Below are positions 1 through 6,655 of a stretch of 14,475 nucleotides of DNA, in pieces. The stretch is taken from positions 1 to 14,475 of the forward strand of contig CAYZUC010000072.1 of the NCBI GenBank assembly GCA_964481705.1. The letters are read 5' to 3'. Source of the DNA: CAYZUC01 sp964481705 (lineage in GTDB: Bacteria > Bacillota > Clostridia > Lachnospirales > Lachnospiraceae). The notes below the pieces were generated by a model, which ran no database searches, had not been told where the DNA came from, and saw only the letters and a list, made by a program, of their open reading frames with translations. How positions within the stretch are numbered: position 1 is the stretch's first letter; the number at the start of each line of letters is the position of its first letter. A program made the position numbers and the translations under genes.

Positions 1-1
1 G

Positions 2-331
2 CTTGCAGACGAGATTCGCAAGAAGATGTTTGTATTCGAGGATGTCCTGCTGCTTGATGATCGTGCAATTCAGCGTGTATTACGTGATGTGGATAATAAT
101 GATCTTGCAATCGCGCTTAAGGGCGCGAATGAGCAGGTACAAAATGCAATCTTTAATAACCTGTCAAAACGTTTGGCTGTTATGATTAAGGAAGATATGG
201 AGTTCATGGGTCCGGTACGTATGAAGGATGTAGAAGAAGCACAGCAAAAGATAGTAAATATTATCAGAAAACTGGAAGATTCTGCGGAAATCGTTATTTC
301 CAGAGGCGGAGGAGACGAGATCGTTGTCTAA
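2..331 (+). CDS. fliG: Flagellar motor switch protein FliG, C-terminal part (5' end outside window)
   Basis: FliG sits on the cytoplasmic face of the MS ring and its C-terminal domain is the surface on which the MotA stator generates torque. The visible part is about 109 residues, open to the left edge with no start. It carries the family's torque-helix region, FVFEDVLLLDDRAIQRVLRD followed by VDNNDLAIALKGA, with the charged residues of the Q-R-V-L-R-D-V-D segment that match the functional Arg/Asp residues of E. coli FliG. It then continues with the typical MGPVRMKDVEEAQQKIV stretch and a short Gly-rich tail. The stop codon at 329-331 lies inside the start of fliH (8-bp overlap), so the two are probably translationally coupled. 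Identity is essentially certain; only the N-terminal and middle domains are missing. Confidence 0.96.
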   Translation, partial: LADEIRKKMFVFEDVLLLDDRAIQRVLRDVDNNDLAIALKGANEQVQNAIFNNLSKRLAVMIKEDMEFMGPVRMKDVEEAQQKIVNIIRKLEDSAEIVISRGGGDEIVV

Positions 332-1187
332 TTTATTAAAAGGAGTTACCATCTCTTATCAGCAGGATTCAAGAAGAGTTATAGATTCGAATGAGCTGGT
401 TGCCACTAAGATCGAAAGACTGGCAAATCTGATGAGTGATGAAGAAGGAAAATCAGATTCGTTTTCAGATGGATTCACAGAAGGGATTCTTGCGTCCAGA
501 GTGGATGAGCTCTTAGAGGATGATATGGAAGAGTATGGAGATGAGTCCGGAAATGTCATCAAAGCGGAAGCGGAAGCCGAGAAAACAGGACCGAGTGCGG
601 AGGAACTTCTAGAACAGGCACGATACGAAGCGCAGAGTATTATTGAAGATGCAATCAGGGAATCCGAAGAGAAGAAAGAGCAGGTATACGAACAGGCAAA
701 ACAGGCGGGATATCAAGAGGGCTACCAACAAGGTATTCAGGAAGCTGAGTCCATGAAGGCAGAACTGGAACAATACAGAATACAGTTGGATAGAGATTAT
801 CAGAACCAAATAGATGAGCTTGAACCCATGTTTATTGAGACACTCACAGGGATATATGAGCATATTTTCCACATAAAGCTGACGGACAGCAAGGAGATTA
901 TTTTTTATCTGATCCAGGATGCAGTTCGTAAGGTGGAAGGCAATAAAAACTTTATTATCCATGTATCCAAAGAGGATTATGGATTTGTTTCTATGCAAAA
1001 AAAAGAATTATTATCCGGAATTGCAAGCGCAGAAGGTGCTGAGATTGTGGAAGATATGACATTAAAAAAGAATGAATGCTTTATCGAGACGGGAGGAGGC
1101 ATTTTCGATTGCAGCTTGGAGACACAGCTGACAGGACTTGCCCGGGAGCTGAAGCTTCTCTCTTACGTAAAACCATCGAACGGATAA
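324..1187 (+). CDS. fliH: Flagellar assembly protein FliH (export ATPase regulator)
   Basis: FliH binds and restrains the export ATPase FliI and links it to the C-ring, acting as the peripheral stalk of the flagellar type III export ATPase. The start is TTG at 324, with GGAGG at 308-312 inside fliG; it gives the N-terminus MSNLLKGVTISYQQDSRRVI, which looks like a clostridial FliH start, and the next in-frame ATG would be 36 codons later. The protein has 287 residues, long for the family because of an acidic segment (about 35-90). A charged coiled coil follows (about 90-165), containing the GxxxGxxxG motif typical of FliH (G129, G133, G137). The C-terminal FliH/YscL-like domain spans about 165-285 and ends with the conserved ETGGGIFDCSLETQL segment. 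It lies between fliG and fliI, the normal order. Confidence 0.93.
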   Translation: MSNLLKGVTISYQQDSRRVIDSNELVATKIERLANLMSDEEGKSDSFSDGFTEGILASRVDELLEDDMEEYGDESGNVIKAEAEAEKTGPSAEELLEQARYEAQSIIEDAIRESEEKKEQVYEQAKQAGYQEGYQQGIQEAESMKAELEQYRIQLDRDYQNQIDELEPMFIETLTGIYEHIFHIKLTDSKEIIFYLIQDAVRKVEGNKNFIIHVSKEDYGFVSMQKKELLSGIASAEGAEIVEDMTLKKNECFIETGGGIFDCSLETQLTGLARELKLLSYVKPSNG

Positions 1188-1203
1188 TGAAAGAGGGTAC
1201 CGC

Positions 1204-2511
1204 ATGGTTGATTTTGAAAAATACAAATCGGTAACCGAAAAGAGCTTTTATAAAAAGCTTGGAAAAGTTATCAATGTTGTTGGTCTGACAATTGAATCAC
1301 TGGGACCGGATGCAAGACTGGCCGATATGTGCCAGATTCTTCCTGAGGATAGTTCAAAGCCCCCTATTTTAGCGGAAGTTGTTGGGTTTAAGGATGGTGG
1401 TACCTTACTTATGCCCTATGATAATACAGAGGGAATCGGATCTGGTTGCATTGTAGAGAATCTGGGTCATCCCCTGCTGGTATCTGTAGGGGATGAATTA
1501 TTAGGTAAGACCTTGGACGGACTTGGACGACCTACAGATGGTACATGGATTAATTCAGGAATGGAGTATGAGGTCGAGGCGGCGCCGCCGGATCCAATGG
1601 ATCGTGTCATTATTAATACGGTATTGCCACTTGGGGTAAAGGCAGTCGATGGATTGATTACCGTTGGTAAAGGGCAACGTATCGGTATTTTTGCCGGATC
1701 GGGTGTTGGAAAAAGTACATTGCTTGGTATGTTCGCACGTAATACGAAAGCGGATATCAATGTAATTGCACTGATAGGTGAGCGTGGTCGTGAGGTTCGG
1801 GAATTCATAGAACGTGATTTGGGCGAAGAAGGTATGAAACGCTCTGTTGTTGTGGTAGCGACTTCGGACAAACCTGCTCTTATTCGTAATAAAGCAGCAA
1901 AGACAGCCACAGCTGTTGCTGAGTATTTTCGTGACCAGGGGAAGGACGTCCTGCTTATGATGGATTCCTTAACTCGTTTTTCCATGGCACAGCGGGAAAT
2001 TGGACTCGCCAGCGGAGAGCCACCGGTGACAAGAGGTTATCCCCCAAGTGTATATGCTGAGATGCCTAAGCTGTTGGAACGTGCCGGTAATTCGGCAGTA
2101 GGCTCGATTACTGGGCTTTATACTGTCCTCGTAGACGGCGATGACTTTAATGAACCAATTACCGATACTGCTCGAAGTATTCTGGATGGACATATTATGC
2201 TGGATCGTAAGCTCGGCCATAAGAATCATTATCCGGCAATTGATATACTGCAGAGTATTTCCCGTTGCATGAGTCAAATCGCCACCAAGGAGCATAAGGC
2301 GGTGGCCGGAAAGCTAAAGAATGTACTGGCTACCTACAATGAGGCAGAAGATTTGATTAACATTGGTGCATACAAAAAGGGTTCGAATTCCAATATTGAT
2401 TATGCGATTGAGAAGATTGATGATGTAAATCAGTTTCTTATGCAGGATGTGGAGACAAAATACACATTTGATGAGGTTGTGAATCTTCTAAAGGGGATTT
2501 TCGAAAAGTAA
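1204..2511 (+). CDS. fliI: Flagellum-specific export ATPase FliI
   Basis: FliI is the hexameric ATPase at the base of the flagellar type III export apparatus, related to F1-ATPase beta; it helps unfold and feed export substrates to the gate. The 435-residue length is normal. The Walker A loop GSGVGKST lies at residues 165-172 (catalytic Lys170). Walker B, DVLLMMDS, ends at Asp254 and runs into the LTRFSMAQREIGLASGEPP signature of FliI/YscN ATPases, followed by GYPPSVYAEMPKLLERAG. The E-R-G-R-E-V segment near residue 197 is also conserved. ATG at 1204 has an AGAGGG ribosome site just upstream. It sits 16 bp after fliH and 21 bp before fliJ, the standard export-ATPase cluster. No lesion is visible. 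Confidence 0.98.
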   Translation: MVDFEKYKSVTEKSFYKKLGKVINVVGLTIESLGPDARLADMCQILPEDSSKPPILAEVVGFKDGGTLLMPYDNTEGIGSGCIVENLGHPLLVSVGDELLGKTLDGLGRPTDGTWINSGMEYEVEAAPPDPMDRVIINTVLPLGVKAVDGLITVGKGQRIGIFAGSGVGKSTLLGMFARNTKADINVIALIGERGREVREFIERDLGEEGMKRSVVVVATSDKPALIRNKAAKTATAVAEYFRDQGKDVLLMMDSLTRFSMAQREIGLASGEPPVTRGYPPSVYAEMPKLLERAGNSAVGSITGLYTVLVDGDDFNEPITDTARSILDGHIMLDRKLGHKNHYPAIDILQSISRCMSQIATKEHKAVAGKLKNVLATYNEAEDLINIGAYKKGSNSNIDYAIEKIDDVNQFLMQDVETKYTFDEVVNLLKGIFEK

Positions 2512-2532
2512 CCATCGGAAGGGCGTGAATAG

Positions 2533-2991
2533 ATGGCAAAATTTAAGTATCGTATGCAGAATATTCTCGACATCAAAAACAAGCTGGAAGAGCAGGCGAA
2601 GAACGAATATGCCATAGCGAGAGCGCGCTTGAGCGAAGAAGAGGAAAAACTCATAGGGTTACAAAAGAGAAAAAACGGTTATGAAGACAAAAAGAGAGAG
2701 CTTCAGGAGTCAAATCTGAACATTCAGGATATTATTGAAAACATTCAGGCAATTGATACCATGAAGGAGCTCATTTCTATACAACGCACAGAGGTACAGA
2801 AAGCAGAGAAAGCACTGGAACTTCAACGTATCAAGCTACAGGAAATCATGCAGGAGAGGAAGACGCATGATAAGTTGAAGGAAAGAGCATTTGCGGAATT
2901 TATGCAGGAATTGAATGCACAGGAAAGTAAGGAAATTGACGAACTGACCAGTTATACTTACGGAAAAAAGGGTGCAGATAGGAGACAATGA
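2533..2991 (+). CDS. fliJ: Flagellar export chaperone FliJ (FliI-associated coiled-coil protein)
   Basis: FliJ is the small coiled-coil central stalk of the export ATPase; it sits in the FliI ring and contacts the export gate. The 152-residue product is nearly all predicted helix, rich in Glu, Lys and Gln with heptad-like spacing (about 10-135), and begins MAKFKYRMQNILDIKNKLEE, a typical FliJ start (family length about 140-150). Sequence identity in FliJ proteins is low, so the call rests on length, coiled-coil character, the N-terminal pattern and its position directly after fliI. A GGAAGGG ribosome site lies upstream of ATG 2533. Its TGA stop overlaps the next gene's start region, implying coupled translation. 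Confidence 0.9.
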   Translation: MAKFKYRMQNILDIKNKLEEQAKNEYAIARARLSEEEEKLIGLQKRKNGYEDKKRELQESNLNIQDIIENIQAIDTMKELISIQRTEVQKAEKALELQRIKLQEIMQERKTHDKLKERAFAEFMQELNAQESKEIDELTSYTYGKKGADRRQ

Positions 2992-3875
2992 TGGCAAGAA
3001 ATGATAAACAGCCCGAAGCTCAGCCTCCTTTTGGAACAGAAAAGGAAGAGAAAAAGAGAATCAGGGAAGAAAAGAAAAAACTCAAAGCTGAAATGAAAGC
3101 GTTAAAAAAAGAGAAAAAGGAACGCGAAGCAATGGAAGGCGATGATGAAGAAAGCGGAAGCGTATTGTCCGTTATTATGGTTACCGCTTTTATTGTGTTA
3201 ATTTGGCTTGCCATTTTATGCCTGCTAATCAAGTGCGATGTAGGAGGATTTGGCTCTGGTGTATTACGCCCTGTTTTGAAGAATGTCCCTGTAGTGAATC
3301 TGATCCTTCCCAAACCGAAGAGTGGAGATCCGAGCATTAGCGGTAATGAGTACTATGGCTATTCAACCCTTGAGGATGCCGTAGAAAGGATCAAAGAGCT
3401 GGAATTGGAGCTTCAAGACGCGCAGACTGCACAGAATGAGAAAACGGGTAATGTGGAAGAGCTCGAAGCAGAAATTAAACGTCTAAAGACTTTTGAAGAT
3501 AATCAGGTGGAATTTGAGAAGATAAAAAATGAGTTTTATGATGAGGTTGTCTTCTCGGACAAAGCGCCGGATATTACGGAGTATCAGAAATACTATGAGA
3601 AAATAGATCCGACCAATGCAGAAATTCTATATAAACAGGTGGTACAACAGGCAAGCTATGACAAGGAGATACAGGATTATGCGGCCGCCTATTCGGCTAT
3701 GAAGCCCAAACAGGCAGCGGCGATTTTCGAAGCTATGACGGATAACCTGAATCTGGCAGCAAAAATATTAATGCAGATGTCTTCGGACGACCGTGGAAAG
3801 ATTTTGGGGGCTATGGATTCTAAGGTGGCTGCCAGCCTCACAAAGATTATGGAGCCGATGGAAAATGTCCAATAA
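2991..3875 (+). CDS. MotE/YlxF-like membrane-anchored flagellar-operon protein with MgtE-N-like C-terminus
   Basis: The protein (294 residues) occupies the place of ylxF between fliJ and fliK of Bacillus-type operons. Two adjacent ATGs exist, 2988 and 2991. The AGGAGA ribosome site at 2980-2985 leaves only 2 bases before the first and 5 before the second, so 2991 is chosen (TGATG overlap with fliJ). In order it shows a very basic/acidic cytoplasmic N-terminus (about 1-53), one membrane helix (about 58-81, SVIMVTAFIVLIWLAILCLL), a Pro/Gly linker, a coiled coil (about 125-183) and a C-terminal helical domain (about 230-292; AMKPKQAAAIFEAM, AAKILMQMSSDDRGKILGAM) resembling the MgtE intracellular N-terminal domain. 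MotE in alphaproteobacteria is a periplasmic MotC chaperone; a comparable role here is inference. The topology predicts that coiled coil and C-terminus lie outside the membrane. Confidence 0.82.
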   Translation: MARNDKQPEAQPPFGTEKEEKKRIREEKKKLKAEMKALKKEKKEREAMEGDDEESGSVLSVIMVTAFIVLIWLAILCLLIKCDVGGFGSGVLRPVLKNVPVVNLILPKPKSGDPSISGNEYYGYSTLEDAVERIKELELELQDAQTAQNEKTGNVEELEAEIKRLKTFEDNQVEFEKIKNEFYDEVVFSDKAPDITEYQKYYEKIDPTNAEILYKQVVQQASYDKEIQDYAAAYSAMKPKQAAAIFEAMTDNLNLAAKILMQMSSDDRGKILGAMDSKVAASLTKIMEPMENVQ

Positions 3876-3893
3876 TTAATTGTCGAATAAGGT

Positions 3894-3920
3894 TAATAGA
3901 AATCGTTTTTACACCGATAT
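3894..3920 (+). promoter_or_regulatory. Candidate sigma-28 (SigD/FliA) promoter upstream of fliK
   Basis: In the 127-bp gap before fliK the sequence has TAAT at 3894-3897, exactly 15 bases, then ACCGATAT at 3913-3920. The Bacillus SigD consensus, from general knowledge, is TAAA-N15-GCCGATAT, so this matches 3 of 4 and 7 of 8 positions at the right spacing. Transcription would begin roughly 6-8 bases after 3920, giving a leader of about 75 bases before ATG 4003. ACCGATA-type strings also occur inside several coding regions here (Thr-Asp codons), but those lack a -35 element at the right spacing. I found no convincing sigma-A promoter in the same gap. Confidence 0.5.
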
Positions 3921-4002
3921 ATCTTTTGATAATAGTTTCGGATAGAAAAATCTGAAGTTATTATAGATTGCACATTGAAAACTAAATGAAAGGAGGAACA
4001 GG

Positions 4003-5412
4003 ATGACCAGCAGACCTGTAGAAATGAGCAACTTGTTTGCAAATGCAACAAGTGCGAAAAGTGGAAGTGTCCAAGAGACAGCAAAAACTTCCACATCATT
4101 TACAAATGTATTGAAGGATGCTTCGGGAAACCAGAAAAATGATGTTACAGATGATAAGAAAATCATCGCAAAAACATCGGTTCAAAAGGATGATAAAGAA
4201 GCAAAAAGACCTGAAATCCGTGATACGAAGAATGTGGACAAGAAAGCGCCACAAGAAACGGAGACAACGGATAAGGAAGCAGTACAAAAGGCAGCTAAGG
4301 AAATCACCGATAAGGTGAAGGAAGAGCTCGGCGTAACAGAGGAACAGATTCGCGAAGCCATGGAGACGCTAGGATTCCAAATGACTGATCTTTTACAGGG
4401 CGAGAAGGTAACAGCACTGGTGGCAGAGCTTACCGGGACGGAAGACCCAATGCTCTTTGTAACGGATCCGACATTAGGAAACAGTCTGAAGGAGATTCTG
4501 GGAACGGTGGATACCATCGGAGAACAGCTGTTACAAGATTTAGGATTGACACAGGAGGAGTTCCAAAAAGGATTGGAGGGAGCTCTCTTAACAACCCCAC
4601 AGGAGAACGATGCGGCAATTTCTGCAAAGGATATAACTGATGGCGAAGAAAACGTCTTAGGTGAGCAGGAAAAAGGATTAACTGAGGAAGCATCGACGGA
4701 TCAAACACCGAAGGTAGTTGTCATTAAGGAAGATGAGAAGGCTGCTCAGGGTGAGAACAGAACATCCGATATCCAGTCAGAAGGAAAAGAGACCACAGAT
4801 GCAAGTACTGTGAAAGAGGTAAAAGCATCCGGACAGGAGACAGCAAAGGATAATTCCGGAGAAATGATGGGAAATGGTCAGAATGGATTTGGGGAGAACT
4901 TTTTTAAGAATGTTATGGCTAAGGCAGAACAAACCACATCATTTACGAATACCCAACCAGAAAAGATACTGCAACAGATTACCGAACAGATTAAACTGAT
5001 TTTAAAACCAGAATCCACATCATTGGAGATGCAATTAAATCCAGCTAGTCTTGGAAAGGTAGGATTACAAATCGAGCAAAAGGGTGGCAGCATCACAGCA
5101 CATTTTACCGCTCAAAATGAATCCGTCAGATCCGCGATTGAGAGCCAGGTGGTTACCCTTCGAGAGAATCTGGAGAATCAGGGAATTAAAGTGGATTCGG
5201 TGGAAGTAACAATTGCCAGCCACGAATTTGAGAGAAATCTGCAACAGGACACAAATGGAAATAATGAAAATCAAGAAGAATCAGGCAGAAGGGTCAGAAG
5301 AAGAATCAATCTGAATGCCGGTGATGATTCCGCAGAATTACTTACGGAGGAAGAGGAACTGGCAAAGAATATTATGATTGACAATGGCAATAGCGTTGAT
5401 TATTCCGCCTAG
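4003..5412 (+). CDS. fliK: Flagellar hook-length control protein FliK
   Basis: FliK is the secreted molecular ruler that measures the hook and triggers the switch of the export apparatus (through FlhB) to late substrates. The 469-residue protein has a long, low-complexity, charged N-terminal and central part (about 1-320, rich in Lys, Glu, Asp, Thr and Gln) with no globular signature, as usual for the ruler part. The conserved C-terminal hook-length domain (about 325-410) contains LEMQLNPASLGKVGLQIEQK (from L341), followed by SVRSAIESQVVTLRENLENQ and VEVTI. A charged, Arg-rich tail follows. AGGAGG at 3991-3996, six bases before ATG 4003, is an excellent ribosome site. It is the first gene after the only gap over 100 bp in the left half of the window, so it may head a separately transcribed hook segment. 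Confidence 0.93.
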   Translation: MTSRPVEMSNLFANATSAKSGSVQETAKTSTSFTNVLKDASGNQKNDVTDDKKIIAKTSVQKDDKEAKRPEIRDTKNVDKKAPQETETTDKEAVQKAAKEITDKVKEELGVTEEQIREAMETLGFQMTDLLQGEKVTALVAELTGTEDPMLFVTDPTLGNSLKEILGTVDTIGEQLLQDLGLTQEEFQKGLEGALLTTPQENDAAISAKDITDGEENVLGEQEKGLTEEASTDQTPKVVVIKEDEKAAQGENRTSDIQSEGKETTDASTVKEVKASGQETAKDNSGEMMGNGQNGFGENFFKNVMAKAEQTTSFTNTQPEKILQQITEQIKLILKPESTSLEMQLNPASLGKVGLQIEQKGGSITAHFTAQNESVRSAIESQVVTLRENLENQGIKVDSVEVTIASHEFERNLQQDTNGNNENQEESGRRVRRRINLNAGDDSAELLTEEEELAKNIMIDNGNSVDYSA

Positions 5413-5428
5413 AAAGGAGAAATAACAG

Positions 5429-6169
5429 ATGAGCGATTTGGCAGCATCCATCGTAGATGGAAAGCTTGTATCTAATACGACTAAGGATGAAAAGAAAACA
5501 ACCGGCAATGGCTCTATGGATAAGGATGCTTTTTTACAATTGTTAGTAGCACAGATGAAATACCAGGATCCATTGGAACCAACATCCAACACAGAGTACA
5601 TATCACAGTTTGCAACCTTTTCACAGCTGGAAGAAATGCAGAATATGACAAATGCCATGGATATGCAGAGAGCATCCGGACTGATTGGTAAGTATGTCAC
5701 CATGAATGTGAAAAATGAAACCACCGGAGTTACAGAAAGTATTTCTGGAAGAGTTGACTATGTGAAAACAGAGAGTGGAAAAACACTGCTGTATATCAAT
5801 GATCAGCCTTACAACATTGATGGTCTCGCAACTGTGTGGGATGAGGATTATCTGGAGGCTTATAATCTGGCTGGTACATGGGCAACCGCTTTGAATGCGC
5901 TACCGGCAGCTACCGATGTTACTTTGGATTATGAGGACAGTGTTACCAAGCTGAGAGAAGCTTATGACAAGATGACCGATTATCAGAAGTCCTTTATTTC
6001 TACAACTCTGACGGATAAGCTAAAAGCAATTGAAGAGAAGCTTGCTGAGCTAAAAGCAGCCAAGGAAGAGACACCCAAGGAAGAAACACCCAAGGAAGAA
6101 ACACCAAAGGATGAGACACCTGAGGAAGAAGAGCCTGTAGATAAGGCGGAAGATCTAAAGGAGACGTGA
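5429..6169 (+). CDS. flgD: Flagellar hook-cap protein FlgD with unusual C-terminal extension
   Basis: FlgD is the transient scaffold at the tip of the growing hook that lets FlgE subunits polymerise. Residues about 30-85 carry the FlgD signature (DKDAFLQLLVAQMKYQDPLE then NTEYISQFATFSQLEEMQ), and 85-140 looks like the following beta-rich domain (GLIGKYVTMNV, ISGRVDYVKTE, LYINDQPYNIDGL). The rest departs from the family: residues about 150-208 form a helical module (ALNALPAATDVTL, then REAYDKMTDYQKSF) that resembles modules I recall from secreted Firmicutes surface proteins. It is followed by five KEETP-like pentapeptides (212-236) and an acidic end. B. subtilis FlgD is about 140 residues, so roughly 100 extra residues are present. 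A GGAG site precedes ATG 5429. Core identity is firm; the extension's role is unknown. Confidence 0.93.
   Translation: MSDLAASIVDGKLVSNTTKDEKKTTGNGSMDKDAFLQLLVAQMKYQDPLEPTSNTEYISQFATFSQLEEMQNMTNAMDMQRASGLIGKYVTMNVKNETTGVTESISGRVDYVKTESGKTLLYINDQPYNIDGLATVWDEDYLEAYNLAGTWATALNALPAATDVTLDYEDSVTKLREAYDKMTDYQKSFISTTLTDKLKAIEEKLAELKAAKEETPKEETPKEETPKDETPEEEEPVDKAEDLKET
6062..6136 (+). repeat. Five 15-bp tandem units encoding KEETP-like pentapeptides in flgD
   Basis: Five consecutive in-frame 15-bp units begin at 6062, 6077, 6092, 6107 and 6122. The first three encode KEETP and are nearly identical (AAGGAAGARACACCM); the fourth encodes KDETP and the fifth EEEEP, increasingly diverged. The pattern suggests expansion by slippage or unequal recombination from the 5' units. 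Because the unit is a multiple of three, copy-number changes would keep flgD in frame. Confidence 0.95.
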
Positions 6170-6171
6170 TC

Positions 6172-6570
6172 ATGAAAATTCAGAACAACGGATTTCTATC
6201 CATTGAGCAATTGACGGATCAATACCTCAATCAGAAACCGGCCGTTTCGAATCGTAACAAAGAGAATCAGGTATCGTTTGAAGATATTCTGAAACAGAAA
6301 ACCGGTGCAGCAGATCAAACCGTGAAATTTTCCAAACACGCATCTGCAAGATTGACAGACCGAAATATCGAATTATCAAGTACACAGCTTGAACGCCTGA
6401 ATGAAGGTACGCAGAAAGCAAATGAAAAGGGCATTCAAGAATCTCTAGTACTGGTTGATGATTTGGCATTTATCGTAAATGTAAAAAACAACACCGTCGT
6501 AACTGCTATGGATCAGACAGAAACCAAAGAAAATGTGTTCACCAACATTGATGGTACCGTAATTATGTAG
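6172..6570 (+). CDS. Conserved small flagellar-operon protein (TIGR02530-type)
   Basis: This 132-residue protein lies between flgD and flgE, the usual place of a conserved flagellar-operon family in Firmicutes (TIGR02530, by recollection of the family pattern). The conserved core is in the second half: FSKHASARLTDRNIELS, LERLNEGTQKANEKGIQESL, and VLVDDLAFIVNVKNNTVVTA with MDQTETKENVFTNIDGTVIM at the end. No signal peptide or membrane helix is seen, so it is probably cytoplasmic or exported by the flagellar route. Two starts compete: GTG at 6166 (overlapping the flgD stop) and ATG at 6172. AAGGAG at 6158-6163 is only 2 bases from GTG but 8 from ATG, so ATG is chosen. The molecular function is not established to my knowledge. 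Confidence 0.85.
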   Translation: MKIQNNGFLSIEQLTDQYLNQKPAVSNRNKENQVSFEDILKQKTGAADQTVKFSKHASARLTDRNIELSSTQLERLNEGTQKANEKGIQESLVLVDDLAFIVNVKNNTVVTAMDQTETKENVFTNIDGTVIM

Positions 6571-6596
6571 CCGGACCTTTTAAGGAGGCTTTAGGA

Positions 6597-6618
6597 GAAT
6601 CCGAATGACAGAGGATTC
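6597..6618 (+). promoter_or_regulatory. Small hairpin around the leader ORF start
   Basis: GAATCC at 6597-6602 pairs perfectly with GGATTC at 6613-6618, leaving a 10-base loop that displays the ATG (6605-6607) of the leader ORF. The last G of the leader's ribosome site is inside the stem. The stem is only six pairs and could be chance; a role in initiation on the leader is speculative. Confidence 0.25.
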
Positions 6619-6655
6619 CCGATACGGACCCAAAACAGGAGGTCATTCATTATGA
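6605..6655 (+). CDS. Putative 16-codon leader ORF coupled to flgE
   Basis: The 81-bp gap before flgE contains ATG at 6605 with a good ribosome site, AGGAG at 6593-6597, seven bases upstream. It reads 16 codons (MTEDSRYGPKTGGHSL) and stops at TGA 6653-6655, which overlaps the flgE ATG at 6652 in the ATGA arrangement typical of translational coupling. The strong flgE ribosome site (AGGAGG, 6637-6642) lies inside the small ORF and is read as Thr-Gly-Gly, so a ribosome on the leader would run through it and end on the flgE start. The peptide has no run of one amino acid, membrane segment or recognised arrest motif. Chance is a real alternative for so short an ORF; conservation of frame and overlap in relatives would decide. 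Confidence 0.45.
   Translation: MTEDSRYGPKTGGHSL

Noticed and set aside
1467..1985. Long open frame on the minus strand across fliI
   Set aside because: It is a reverse-strand shadow of the strongly conserved fliI sequence, with no ribosome site or family pattern.
3926..3966. Possible sigma-A promoter before fliK (TTGATA ... TTATAG)
   Set aside because: The distance between elements is far over 17 bases, and no -10-like hexamer sits at the proper spacing.
4306..4313. Second sigma-28-like -10 element (ACCGATAA) inside fliK
   Set aside because: It is explained by Thr-Asp codons; the sequence 15 bases upstream matches only two of four -35 positions.
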